This document shows positions 18,781 to 27,938 of a stretch of 64,000 nucleotides of DNA, piece after piece. The stretch comes from Edaphobacter flagellatus (GTDB taxonomy: Bacteria; Acidobacteriota; Terriglobia; Terriglobales; Acidobacteriaceae). Under the pieces are notes generated by a model. It had not been told where the DNA came from. It did not search any database and saw only the letters and a program-made list of their open reading frames with translations. The position numbers were made by a program, and so were the translations under genes. Numbering within the stretch: position 1 is the first letter of the stretch; each line of letters starts with the position of its first letter. Where the stretch lies: NCBI RefSeq assembly GCF_025264665.1, contig NZ_CP073697.1, positions 186,001 through 250,000 of the forward strand. The letters run 5' to 3'.

Positions 18781-19791
18781 GTGCGCGTATTCATTACCGG
18801 AGCGACCGGCTTTGTGGGCTCCCATGTGGCCCGCAGGTATGCAGCGGAGGGCGCGCGCCTGAGGCTTCTGACGCGCTCGACCAGCCGTACCGATGCGCTT
18901 GCGGGACTTGATGCGGAGATCGTTACAGGCGATCTTCGCCAACCGCAAAATCTACGCTCTGCATTGGAGGGCTGTGATGCCCTCGTCCATGTCGCTGCCG
19001 ACTACAGGCTTTGGGTGCGTAATCCGCATGAGATGTATGCCGCGAATGTCGATGGCACGCGGGAGCTGCTACGGCTGGCGCGAGAGACCGGTGTGCAACG
19101 CGTTGTCTACACATCAAGCGTGGCGACGATGGGCTTCAAATCCGATGGAACCATCGTCAACGAAGACACTCCTGTCTCGCAGGCCGACATGATCGGCCAC
19201 TACAAACGCTCGAAGTTTTTAGGCGAGCAGGAAGCCATCAAGGCCGCGCATGCCGGCCAGCATGTCATGATCCTGAATCCCACCACGCCAATCGGCTCCG
19301 GGGATGTGAAGCCGACACCAACAGGCAGAATCATTGTGGACTTTCTCAACAAAAAGTTTCCTGCATATGTCGATACAGGATTGAATCTGGTTGACGTCGA
19401 CGAGGTAGCGCGCATGCATGTCGTTGCTCTCGATCACGGCAGGCCTGGCGAGCGCTATATTCTCGGAGGCGAAAACCTCACACTCAAGCAGATACTCGAT
19501 CGCATGTCGGCCATTACGGGATTGCCTTCTCCAACGATGAAGGTGCCGCATGCAGTAGCGATGGCCTTCGCGTTCTTCGACGAAACAATCACGGGACGCC
19601 TGCTTGGCAAGGAGCCACGAGCCACCGTCGAAGCTGTGCAGATGGGGAAAAAGATGATGTTTGCTTCGTCGGTCAAGGCAGAACGCGATCTCGGCTTCAA
19701 GGTGCTTCCTATCTATAACGCACTGCGATCAGCGATCGACTGGTTCGTTGAGCATGGATACGCACCTTCTTATGGCGGTTCTACGCGATGA
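18781..19791 (+). CDS. hpnA: hopanoid-associated NAD-dependent sugar epimerase/reductase HpnA
   Basis: A 336-residue short-chain dehydrogenase of the extended type. GATGFVGSHVARR at the N-terminus binds NAD(P); the catalytic Tyr and Lys are in HYKRSKFLGEQ (about residue 140); NPTTPIGSGDVKPTPTG is typical of HpnA and dihydroflavonol reductase-like proteins. HpnA proteins occur in hopanoid operons but their exact reaction is not settled in general. It starts with GTG, preceded by AGGAAG at 9 nt. Its last bases overlap the next gene by ATGA (4 bp), so the two are translationally coupled. Confidence 0.88.
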   Translation: MRVFITGATGFVGSHVARRYAAEGARLRLLTRSTSRTDALAGLDAEIVTGDLRQPQNLRSALEGCDALVHVAADYRLWVRNPHEMYAANVDGTRELLRLARETGVQRVVYTSSVATMGFKSDGTIVNEDTPVSQADMIGHYKRSKFLGEQEAIKAAHAGQHVMILNPTTPIGSGDVKPTPTGRIIVDFLNKKFPAYVDTGLNLVDVDEVARMHVVALDHGRPGERYILGGENLTLKQILDRMSAITGLPSPTMKVPHAVAMAFAFFDETITGRLLGKEPRATVEAVQMGKKMMFASSVKAERDLGFKVLPIYNALRSAIDWFVEHGYAPSYGGSTR

Positions 19792-20504
19792 GAGTCGGCA
19801 TTATCGCTGCGTTGCCGGGTGAGTTGAAACCCCTGGTGCGCGGCTGGGAGAAGCAGCCTTCCGCCACCCGAGGGCTTTCTGTGTGGAAGACAACGCGGAA
19901 CGGCGACGAGTTGATTGCTGCCTGCGGAGGAATGGGGTCCGCTGCTGCGATGCGCAGTTTTGCGGCAGCAGAACAGCTCGGCGCACTCGATCTGGTTCTT
20001 TCGGTGGGATGGGCGGGCGGGCTGGATATGTCCGTGCGTGCAGGGCATTGCTACATTCCATCCGAGGTGATCGATGTTCAGACGGGGGAACGCTATCAAC
20101 TTGGCGACGGAAAGCGTAGCCAGCCGCTCGTAACGATTCCCAACGTGGCGGATGTGCAGGAAAAACAGCGCCTCTGGCAGTCTTATGGTGCGGACCTGGT
20201 CGATATGGAAGCTGCCACCGTCGCACGTCTCGCGCAAATGCGAGGTATTCCGCTGTGCTGTTTCAAAGCGGTCTCCGATAATTATGACGCACGTCTGCCA
20301 GATCTGGGCGGCTTTATCGATGAGCGGGGCCAGATGCGGATGGTACAGTTTCTGGGCCACGTCGCACTTCGTCCGTGGTTCTGGCGACCGTTGATGCGAC
20401 TGGGGAGAAACAGCCGTCTTGCTGCACAGGCGATTGCTGAAAAGGTTCAGCAGTTTCTTCTCGAAAAGAACATCGAACGAACAAACAGAACGGGAGCAGT
20501 TTAA
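19788..20504 (+). CDS. hpnG: HpnG-like adenosylhopane nucleosidase (phosphorylase family)
   Basis: A 238-residue protein of the MTA/SAH nucleosidase and purine phosphorylase fold: IAALPGELKPLVRGW at the N-terminus, CGGMGSAAAMRS, VLSVGWAGGLD, and VDMEAATVARLAQ with the ribose-binding Met-Glu. HpnG removes adenine from adenosylhopane, the step after HpnH. Position directly after hpnH and hpnA supports this over a general nucleoside phosphorylase. It overlaps hpnA by 4 bp and is followed 4 bp later by the alcohol dehydrogenase gene. Confidence 0.85.
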   Translation: MRVGIIAALPGELKPLVRGWEKQPSATRGLSVWKTTRNGDELIAACGGMGSAAAMRSFAAAEQLGALDLVLSVGWAGGLDMSVRAGHCYIPSEVIDVQTGERYQLGDGKRSQPLVTIPNVADVQEKQRLWQSYGADLVDMEAATVARLAQMRGIPLCCFKAVSDNYDARLPDLGGFIDERGQMRMVQFLGHVALRPWFWRPLMRLGRNSRLAAQAIAEKVQQFLLEKNIERTNRTGAV

Positions 20505-20508
20505 CCAG

Positions 20509-21594
20509 GTGAGTCAAAACACAATCGCAATCCCTTCCACCATGCGCGCAGCCGTGTATCGCGGCATCAACGACGTCCGTGTCGAGACGGTTCCCGTACC
20601 TGAGATCGGTCCCGGCGAGGTGCTGGTGAAGATCCATACCTGTGGTATATGCGGAACCGATCTCAAGAAGATTCACACGGGGTCACACTCTGCTCCGCGT
20701 ATCTTCGGTCATGAGATGGCTGGGACAGTTGCTGCAGTGGGACAAGGGGTTACAAACTTTTCCGTCGGCGATCATGTCATGGCGTATCACCACATTCCTT
20801 GCGGTCACTGTTTTTATTGCCGCAAGCATACCTTCGCACAGTGCGAAACGTATAAGAAGGTCGGATGTACTGCCGGTTTTGAGCCATCCGGCGGAGGCTT
20901 CGCCGAGTACATTCGTGTGATGGACTGGATCGTTCGCCGCGGTTTGGTGAAGATTCCGAACGATGTCCCTTTCGAGCAGGCCTCATTCATTGAGCCGGTA
21001 AACACCTGCTACAAGGCGGTTGATCTACTTAACCTGCAGCCAGATGAGACTGTCCTTGTCATCGGACAAGGCCCCATCGGCATCCTGCTGGCCGCGCTTG
21101 CGAAACGCACGGGCGCAAATGTGCTGACCAGCGATTTGTATGCGGAGCGCCATGCGGTCGCTGCAAAGTTCGGCCTCACGCATCCGCTGGATGCTCGGGG
21201 TGATGTGATCGCTGCGGCGAAGGCAGCCACAGAGGGCCGCGGTGCGGATGTGGCTCTCGTTGCGGTCGGTGGAAACGCGCTGATCAAGGTGGCGATGGAT
21301 GCGATACGTCCCGGCGGCCGTGTGATGCTCTTTGCCGCAACACAGCACGGGGAAGCGCCGTTCGATCCAGCAGCCGTTTGCATGGATGAGAAGACGCTGA
21401 TGGGCTCCTACAGCGCCTCGGTAGCAATTCAGGATGATGTGACTCGCCTGGTGCTCGAGGGGTATCGTGCGGGCTTCGACCTGACGCAGTTGATCTCGCA
21501 CCGTTTTTCTCTCGAAGACGCGGTTGCGGCCATCGAATTAGCCTCGAACCCTCAGCCGGACTCGATGAAGATCGTTATCCAGCCCGGACGCTGA
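20509..21594 (+). CDS. zinc-dependent alcohol dehydrogenase at the end of the hopanoid operon
   Basis: A 361-residue medium-chain dehydrogenase. Catalytic zinc ligands are in HTCGICGTDLKK and FGHEMAG; the four structural-zinc cysteines are in CGHCFYCRKHTFAQC; the cofactor loop is VIGQGPIGILLAA. It resembles sorbitol and threonine dehydrogenases, which act on polyols. The gene starts at GTG 20509 just 4 bp after hpnG, with GGGAG 12 nt upstream; a frame extension to 20419 lies within hpnG. Its place suggests oxidation or reduction of the ribose-derived hopanoid side chain, but this is inference from context only. Confidence 0.8.
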   Translation: MSQNTIAIPSTMRAAVYRGINDVRVETVPVPEIGPGEVLVKIHTCGICGTDLKKIHTGSHSAPRIFGHEMAGTVAAVGQGVTNFSVGDHVMAYHHIPCGHCFYCRKHTFAQCETYKKVGCTAGFEPSGGGFAEYIRVMDWIVRRGLVKIPNDVPFEQASFIEPVNTCYKAVDLLNLQPDETVLVIGQGPIGILLAALAKRTGANVLTSDLYAERHAVAAKFGLTHPLDARGDVIAAAKAATEGRGADVALVAVGGNALIKVAMDAIRPGGRVMLFAATQHGEAPFDPAAVCMDEKTLMGSYSASVAIQDDVTRLVLEGYRAGFDLTQLISHRFSLEDAVAAIELASNPQPDSMKIVIQPGR

Positions 21595-21595
21595 T

Positions 21596-23044
21596 TTAGT
21601 CGCGGTTGCGCTTCTTGATCTCGACGTTCAACCGCTTAATCTTCTGGTTGAGCGTCGAAAGTGGGATGCGGAAGTACTCGGCAGCTTCCGTCTGATTCCA
21701 ATGGCAACGCTCCAGCCTGTCGGTGATGATGCGCCGCTCGATCTCTTCCATCAGGTCGAAGAGCGAAGCGTCCGGATGATGCTCGAGCATAGCTGCGGAA
21801 TACGTATTGCCTGTGAGTTGCGCGGGAAGCAGGTCCGGCTGAATCAGCTTAGTCGTCGACAGCACGACGCTACGTTCCATTGCATTTTCAAGCTCGCGGA
21901 CGTTGCCAGGCCACTCATAGTCCATCAGTATTCGCATAGCCTCAGGCGAGAGCGTGCGCTCCTCCATACCGTTCTCATTACCGTAGAACTTGAGGAAGTG
22001 TTGCGCGAGCAGAGGAATGTCCTCGCGACGTGAGCGCAGTGGCGGCAGTTCCAGCGTGATCACGTTCAGGCGGTAGAAGAGATCTTCGCGGAAACGCCCG
22101 GCACGCACAGCCTCCTGCAGATTCACGTTCGTCGCGGCGATGATACGCACATCCACCTGAATCTCCTGCGTGCCGCCAAGGTGCATGAAGCGGCGGTCCT
22201 GCAACACACGCAGGATCTTTGCTTGCATGTCCATGGTCATCGTGCCGATCTCATCGAGAAAGAGCGTGCCGCCATTGGCAACTTCAAACAGGCCCTTCTT
22301 CGCAGCGATGGCGGAGGTGAAGGCTCCTTTGACGTGGCCAAAGAGCGTCGATTCCAGCAGCTCAGACGGAACGGCTCCCGTGTTCACCGGAACAAAGGGA
22401 CGCTCCCGCCGCGGCGAATTTGCATGAATGGCCTTGGCGATCAGCTCTTTGCCGGTTCCGCTCTCTCCCTGAATGAGGATGGTAGACCGGCTGGGTGCAA
22501 CCTGTGCCACCAGGTCGAAGAGCTTGAGCATCGGCTCGCTCTTACCGACAATGTGTTCGAAGTTGTAGCGCTGTTTCAGGGTGCGCTTAAGCTGAACGAC
22601 TTCTTCCTCGGCCTTGTGCCGCGCGATCGCAGTGCGAATGTCCGCCAGCAGCTTTTCGTTGTCCCAGGGCTTCTGGACGAAGTTCTCAGCGCCTGCACGA
22701 ATAGCGTCCACGACGTTGCCCATCGTGCCAAAGGCCGTGATCATGATGACCGGCAGATTGGGATACATCTCAACGATCCGGGGCAGCAGGTCCATGCCGC
22801 TCTCGCCGGGGAGCGCAAGGTCCAGCAGCAACAGGTCATACTCGCTGCGCGCAAGCTGCTCCATACCGCTTGCGCCATCGGCGGTAAGCGTAACCCGGAA
22901 ACCTTCCAGCGTGAGCATCGTATCCAGCGATTCGCGGATGCCAGCTTCGTCATCGATGATGAGGATGCGCGGGCCGTTCGTAATATGTTCGGTCGACTTA
23001 TTGGAGACGGAATCGAGAATGGTCTCGCTAGTTGTATCAGGCAT
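21596..23044 (-). CDS. sigma-54-dependent NtrC-family response regulator
   Basis: A 482-residue regulator. Receiver domain about 27-140 with the phospho-Asp at residue 75 in LLLLDLALPG; AAA+ domain about 165-400 with Walker A GESGTGKE (193-200) and Walker B FLDEIG; a Fis-type helix-turn-helix at the end (NQTEAAEYFRIPLSTLNQKI). The sigma-54 contact loop reads GAFTSA (240-245) instead of the usual GAFTGA. Its start overlaps the end of the upstream kinase gene by 8 bp, so the pair is translationally coupled. It converges with the hopanoid operon, leaving a single base between the stops. Targets cannot be read from the window. Confidence 0.92.
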   Translation of the reverse strand: MPDTTSETILDSVSNKSTEHITNGPRILIIDDEAGIRESLDTMLTLEGFRVTLTADGASGMEQLARSEYDLLLLDLALPGESGMDLLPRIVEMYPNLPVIMITAFGTMGNVVDAIRAGAENFVQKPWDNEKLLADIRTAIARHKAEEEVVQLKRTLKQRYNFEHIVGKSEPMLKLFDLVAQVAPSRSTILIQGESGTGKELIAKAIHANSPRRERPFVPVNTGAVPSELLESTLFGHVKGAFTSAIAAKKGLFEVANGGTLFLDEIGTMTMDMQAKILRVLQDRRFMHLGGTQEIQVDVRIIAATNVNLQEAVRAGRFREDLFYRLNVITLELPPLRSRREDIPLLAQHFLKFYGNENGMEERTLSPEAMRILMDYEWPGNVRELENAMERSVVLSTTKLIQPDLLPAQLTGNTYSAAMLEHHPDASLFDLMEEIERRIITDRLERCHWNQTEAAEYFRIPLSTLNQKIKRLNVEIKKRNRD

Positions 23045-25997
23045 GAATCGTCTTCCTGTCGGGTTCCGTTGGGACCGACGTTGTTACAGGGCGGCTGGCT
23101 GAGGCAGGGAACTCAAGCTGAAACGCAGTACCGACGCCAACTTCGCTTTCAACGTGGATCTTGCCCGCGTGCTCCTGAATAATGCCGTAGCTGACGGCAA
23201 GGCCCAGGCCAGTGCCTTTGTGTCCGCCCTCCTGCGGTTTCGTCTTCGTCGTAAAGAAGGGGTCGTAGATACGGTGCAGATGCTCGCGTTCAATACCGGC
23301 GCCCGTGTCCTGTATGCGTACCAGGACGCGCCCCCCGCTACGGAAGGTCGCAACCCGCAACGAAGCGCTCGGAATACCGAACATCGCATCTTTCGCATTC
23401 AACATCAGGTTCAGGATCACCTGCTGCAGCTTGCCGCGATTGCCATGAATCGACGGTAGAGCAGAGTCGAAGTTCGTCTCCACGCGAATCTGCGCCGTCT
23501 TCAACTGATGTTCGAGAAGTACCAGAGTATCACGCAGCAGCTCGTTCAGATCGACGCTCGTAAACTCGCTTCCGCTGGTACGCGAAAAGTTCAGCAGGCC
23601 GTTGACGATCTCTGAAGCACGGAAGGTCTGCTGTGTAATCTTTTCAAGCACCGGGGCCAGTCGCTCGTCGTCGCGCATATGTTTGCTGAGCATCTGTGCA
23701 TAGCTCGAGATCACAGCCAGCGGCGTGTTCACTTCATGGGCGACGCCTGCGGCAAGCAGGCCAATCGATGACAGCTTCTCCGACTGCGTTAGCTGTGCCT
23801 CCATCTGCAGACGATCCGTGATGTCATCGACGATAATGATGCGGCCGATAACAATAAAGTCCCGCGTGACCAGCGGAGCGATCGCGATATTGGCGATTCT
23901 CGATTCGCCCGATGGAAGCGCAAGCCGGAACTTATAAAGCGTGTGCGTACCTTGTTCGTCGCGCACCTCATTGAAGCGGGTAACAAAATCCGCAGGGAAG
24001 AGCGAGGAGAGCGGCTGGCGCAGCGCCTCAACACGAGGTTTCGCGAGCATAACCTCCATCTGCGCATTCCAGCTTTCGACACGGTCGTCCAGATCGACAG
24101 CGAAGATGCCGATATTGATCGACTCGACGATATTCTCGTTGAACTCCTTCAGGCGTTCAAAGTCCGAAATCTTCTGCTCCAGCCTGCGATAGAGCTGCGC
24201 ATTCTGGATAGCAATGCCGATGTAGCCGGCCAATGACTCCAGAACCTCCATGTCTTCGCTGGTCAGGAAGTCACCGTCATTCGTGCGTCCAAAACCAATA
24301 ACAGCGACCGTGCGCGTTCCGTATCCTTCGCGGCTGGCGACGCGACAGGGCAGATAGTAGTTCAGATCGAGCCGCGCAGCCGTCAGCCTCTGAGACTCCG
24401 GCAAGCGAAGGACCTGCTGCGGGTTTTCAAGGAACAGGTGATTATTGGCAGCCGGCCGGTCAAAGTCGAGGAAGCCCAGGTCAAGCGCCTTCAGCTCAGA
24501 CGGAAGCATGTTCGTCAGCCCATGCGAGGTTGCCAGATGAAATTCCGGATAAATACGCTGCTGACCGTCGGTCTCGACCGCGAGGAAGACGGCTACACGC
24601 GTTACCAGCAGCGTCTGCGGCAACCGCTCCACGATGGAGTTCAGCAGGGCACGCAGATCGGTCTGCGAGTTCAGGCCACGTCCAAAATCAACCAGCGTCT
24701 CGCGGTAGTCGAGCTTCTTATGATCGAACATACGATCCACGCGCGCCTGAATAGTGCGTTTCAGCGGATCGAAGACCAAGCCCGTCACGATGATGGCTGC
24801 AGCAAAACCCCACGTGCGAAGACTCCCCAGCGGAATCCGCTGGCGCGCCATATCCGCTGTCAGCGCGATAGCCCCGAAGTACAGCCCGACAATAGCTGCC
24901 GTCGCAAGCGTGTAGCTCACACCACGCTTGAAGATCAGGTCGACGTCCATCAGCCTGAAGCGCACAATGGCCCAGCTGAATGTCAGGGGAAGGAAGACCA
25001 ACGACAATCCCGCAAGCTTCGTCAGCAAACCCGGAACAGTAATGTCTGCCAGATAGGGGATCGCGTACAGCAACGTGAATGGCGTAATCGCCAGCATCGT
25101 TCCGCGAGTAAGCCATTTGAGCTGCTGCCGCTCAAGTGCGCTCTTCGTGTGCCGGTATTTGAACTGGAAGACGGCTGCTGCAATCACGTAATAGACAGCC
25201 AGATACCCTACTGAAAGCTGATCCAGCTTGTGGCGCAGCACCTCAGTCGCAGACCAATACTCGATGGCCCACAGCTGAAGACCGATGAGAAAGAGTCCTG
25301 GAAGATACAGCGCCGCAGCCAGGATGCGGCGGCCAAGCTTCCTCGCTTGGGATTCATCGTCAGAGAAGTTGACGGCGAAGTGCAGGAACAGCGCCGGCTG
25401 CAGAGCTGCTGCCGCTACATTGCCCCAGTAGATAATCCAGTCGAAGGTATCGAACTCCGTCGTGTACTTGAATGAATAAAGCACGAAGGAGACCAGGCAG
25501 AAGATGTAGAAGTGAGTCGATTTTGGAGCCGTCCAGCGTCGGAACAGAACGTAGATACCAATACAGAGGTAAACCAGCGCAATAAAACGCAGTCCCTGAT
25601 TGATCGACCTGTCTGTCGGCTCCAGAATGACCTGAATATCGAGCTTCGCCGCATTCGTCAGGTCTGCTGCGTGGGCTGGGCGAAGAATCGAGTAGGTTGC
25701 GTGGCCCCAGATGCCAGTATGGAATATTTCCCGCACAAAGGGGGCCGTTCGCTCGACGGGCCGCTCGTTGATACCCACCAGCACATCGCCGGTTCGTATG
25801 CCAGCCCGCTCGCCCGGAGAAGCCGCCGGAACATGCCGAGCCACCAGACCGCCTGAGCCCTCGACCCAGGTCACGCCATCGGTCGGAACCTCAAATCCAT
25901 TCTCGCGTGTCAGATTGAGCAGCGCGAGGACGCACGCCCCCAAGGTGACCACTGCCAGGGCCACAGCCAGAATGCGTGTTTGGGCAGCATTCTTCAT
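23037..25997 (-). CDS. hybrid-topology sensor histidine kinase: PDZ, membrane, GAF, PAS, HisKA, ATPase
   Basis: A 986-residue kinase. After one N-terminal helix (about 8-28) comes a periplasmic PDZ-like domain (about 40-115, with ASPGERAGIRTGDVLVGIN). About nine more hydrophobic helices follow (about 135-410). The cytoplasmic part has a GAF-like domain (about 440-600), a PAS domain (about 625-740), HisKA with the phospho-His at 754 in GVAHEVNTPLAVI, and an ATPase with NLMLNAKDAM, DTGAGI and GTGLGLAVSYGI. It should phosphorylate the adjacent NtrC-type regulator. The ligand is unknown; a PDZ domain suggests binding of exposed protein C-termini, or a mechanical role. Confidence 0.9.
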   Translation of the reverse strand: MKNAAQTRILAVALAVVTLGACVLALLNLTRENGFEVPTDGVTWVEGSGGLVARHVPAASPGERAGIRTGDVLVGINERPVERTAPFVREIFHTGIWGHATYSILRPAHAADLTNAAKLDIQVILEPTDRSINQGLRFIALVYLCIGIYVLFRRWTAPKSTHFYIFCLVSFVLYSFKYTTEFDTFDWIIYWGNVAAAALQPALFLHFAVNFSDDESQARKLGRRILAAALYLPGLFLIGLQLWAIEYWSATEVLRHKLDQLSVGYLAVYYVIAAAVFQFKYRHTKSALERQQLKWLTRGTMLAITPFTLLYAIPYLADITVPGLLTKLAGLSLVFLPLTFSWAIVRFRLMDVDLIFKRGVSYTLATAAIVGLYFGAIALTADMARQRIPLGSLRTWGFAAAIIVTGLVFDPLKRTIQARVDRMFDHKKLDYRETLVDFGRGLNSQTDLRALLNSIVERLPQTLLVTRVAVFLAVETDGQQRIYPEFHLATSHGLTNMLPSELKALDLGFLDFDRPAANNHLFLENPQQVLRLPESQRLTAARLDLNYYLPCRVASREGYGTRTVAVIGFGRTNDGDFLTSEDMEVLESLAGYIGIAIQNAQLYRRLEQKISDFERLKEFNENIVESINIGIFAVDLDDRVESWNAQMEVMLAKPRVEALRQPLSSLFPADFVTRFNEVRDEQGTHTLYKFRLALPSGESRIANIAIAPLVTRDFIVIGRIIIVDDITDRLQMEAQLTQSEKLSSIGLLAAGVAHEVNTPLAVISSYAQMLSKHMRDDERLAPVLEKITQQTFRASEIVNGLLNFSRTSGSEFTSVDLNELLRDTLVLLEHQLKTAQIRVETNFDSALPSIHGNRGKLQQVILNLMLNAKDAMFGIPSASLRVATFRSGGRVLVRIQDTGAGIEREHLHRIYDPFFTTKTKPQEGGHKGTGLGLAVSYGIIQEHAGKIHVESEVGVGTAFQLEFPASASRPVTTSVPTEPDRKTIHA

Positions 25998-26204
25998 GAC
26001 GCGTCAACTAAACAAGCACATACCATGCCAAACGTTTCACACAGACTCTGCAAGGGTTTTATGCGTAAGCACGGTGCAGTATCTCTATGAAAAATCATAA
26101 CCTGTTCCGCAAATCAGAGATAGGGCAACTGTAGTAGCCTCGCGAATTTAGCGTCAAAACTTCACCGGAAGTGCTCGATTCTGTCGTTCCATAAATTTAC
26201 TTCA

Positions 26205-26230
26205 CTGTAATATTCACAGTCCTGTAACAT
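26205..26230. promoter_or_regulatory. direct repeat CTGTAAYAT x2, possible operator
   Basis: CTGTAATAT (26205-26213) and CTGTAACAT (26222-26230) are repeated with a 17-bp period in the 260-bp gap between the divergent kinase and hydrolase genes; ACTGT and ACAGT also form a small inverted pair. The site ends just before the ribosome binding site of the hydrolase gene. Regulatory function is a guess. The rest of 25998-26257 shows no gene. Confidence 0.25.
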
Positions 26231-26257
26231 AATTCTGGAGGGTGAGATAGCAAGCCG

Positions 26258-27133
26258 GTGAGTGGGAACAGTCACATGGAGTACATCGAAGACGGGTTCG
26301 TCATCGTCAATGGCGTGAGGTTGCACTACCGGAAGGCAGGGCATGGCCCGCCTCTGCTTCTGCTCCACGGACTGGTCGGTTCGGCCCATAACTGGAGAAA
26401 GAACATCTCCTATCTTGCTCGCCAGGCAACTGTTTATGCCATCGATCTACCCAACATGGGTGAATCGGATCGCATCCAGGGATTGGATGCCAGCCTTGAA
26501 TCCATTGCTGATCGCGTTGTCTCCTGTATGGACGCGCTGGACTTGAAAGTAGTTGACATTGCCGGCCACTCCCACGGGGGAGCCGTCACGATGATGCTGG
26601 CTGCGCGGTACCCAAACCGTGTACGCCGCATGATTCTATTCGCGCCAGCCAATCCTTATTGCAATCTCGGCCATCCGCTGATCGGCTTTTATCAGACACC
26701 CGTTGGCATCTGGCTGGCAAAACAGGTGCCGTGGCTTCCCAGGCTGATTAAGTCCACGGCGGTCGGTCGCATGTATGGCGATCCAACCCGTGTTACGAAC
26801 GAAGCCGTCGACGGCTACACGGCTGGTTTGCGCATTCCGGGAACAATTGACCATATTCTGAATATCGTCCGCGGCTGGCACGCAAGTATGGCACGTCTTC
26901 GCCCGGCGTTAGGTGTGCTTGCTGAAAAGCCCATCCTGCTGATCTGGGGAGACCGCGACCGCGCTGTTGGCCTTTCTTCAGCAGCCGAGTTGCAGCGCAC
27001 CTTCATGCGGTCCAAGCTGATCGTGCTTCCGGGTGTGGGCCACATCCCCTTCGAAGAGATGCCCGAGCCCTGCAACCGCGCGATGATGGACTGGCTCTCC
27101 AGCCCGCTACCTTCCGCTTCGGCGGCAGCTTAA
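26258..27133 (+). CDS. alpha/beta hydrolase
   Basis: A 291-residue hydrolase. LLLLHGLVGSAHNW gives the oxyanion-hole region, GHSHGGAV the nucleophile elbow with Ser (about residue 105), IWGDRDRAV the acid and GVGHIPFEEMPE the His. It is of the family with esterases, lipases and C-C hydrolases; the substrate is not predictable. It starts at GTG 26258 or at ATG 26276; TGGAGGG lies 16 nt before the GTG, so the start is uncertain. It ends with a 4-bp overlap against the next, convergent gene. Confidence 0.82.
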   Translation: MSGNSHMEYIEDGFVIVNGVRLHYRKAGHGPPLLLLHGLVGSAHNWRKNISYLARQATVYAIDLPNMGESDRIQGLDASLESIADRVVSCMDALDLKVVDIAGHSHGGAVTMMLAARYPNRVRRMILFAPANPYCNLGHPLIGFYQTPVGIWLAKQVPWLPRLIKSTAVGRMYGDPTRVTNEAVDGYTAGLRIPGTIDHILNIVRGWHASMARLRPALGVLAEKPILLIWGDRDRAVGLSSAAELQRTFMRSKLIVLPGVGHIPFEEMPEPCNRAMMDWLSSPLPSASAAA

Positions 27134-27831
27134 CTCTCTTTCAATCCAAAGGTCTCATAGAGCCATTGCCGTAGCGTGTCCTGCATCAGGCTAAGCTTCG
27201 GTCCCGGAGAAGACGGCGTCCCCTGAAAGAAGTGTTCGGCGCCTTCGATCCACACAATACGTTTGGGGTCCGCCGCCTTCTCCAGCATCGGCCCCACAGC
27301 ATCACGCGGCCCGAACTGATCCTCTGTCCCGCTGATGAAGAGCTTCGGCTGCGTGCAGTGCTCCAGAAATTCGAACGTATAACTTCGTCCCTCTGCGCGG
27401 TAGGGAACACCCAGCCCCACCAGCCCACACACTCTCGGATCCCCGCATCCAGCCTGCAGTCCTACAAAGGAGCCGAAGGAAAATCCCGCCAGCAGAATCG
27501 GCAGCCGAAACTTCGCATCCAGCCAATTCAGCGCTGCCTTGGTATCCGCGACTTCTCCACGCCCGTGGTCAAACTCGCCTTCGCTCAGCCCCACACCGCG
27601 ATAGTTAAATCGCAGCACCGGAAGACCCAGGCTAGAAAAGACCTTCATCGCGTGATACACAACTTTGTTATGCATCGTGCCCCCGCCAAGCGGGTGGGGA
27701 TGGCACACCAACGCCGCATACAGCGCATCTTCGCGCCCGCCATTCAGAATGCCTTCCAGCTTGCCAGCCGGTCCTCTTAAATCTTCCAGAGCCTGCACGA
27801 CGGCGCGGCCTGTGATCGTTGTCTGTGTCAT
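27130..27831 (-). CDS. alpha/beta hydrolase, dienelactone-hydrolase/YfbR-like small type
   Basis: A 233-residue hydrolase of the kind annotated as alpha/beta superfamily hydrolase (COG2945-like). It has VCHPHPLGGGTMHNKVV near the N-terminus, the elbow LAGFSFGSFVG with the nucleophile Ser, SGTEDQFGP with the acid and GAEHFFQG with the His. The substrate is unknown. It converges with the previous hydrolase and overlaps it by 4 bp, so no terminator fits between them. Confidence 0.82.
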   Translation of the reverse strand: MTQTTITGRAVVQALEDLRGPAGKLEGILNGGREDALYAALVCHPHPLGGGTMHNKVVYHAMKVFSSLGLPVLRFNYRGVGLSEGEFDHGRGEVADTKAALNWLDAKFRLPILLAGFSFGSFVGLQAGCGDPRVCGLVGLGVPYRAEGRSYTFEFLEHCTQPKLFISGTEDQFGPRDAVGPMLEKAADPKRIVWIEGAEHFFQGTPSSPGPKLSLMQDTLRQWLYETFGLKES

Positions 27832-27938
27832 CGCACATTAGTCTAATGCGCGTTCCGCCAGCATTCCACCTCAGCGCGCGTCCAGTATTCAGGATCATGT
27901 AACGCAGAGGAGCCAATACCTTGTCGTATCCTGACAAC

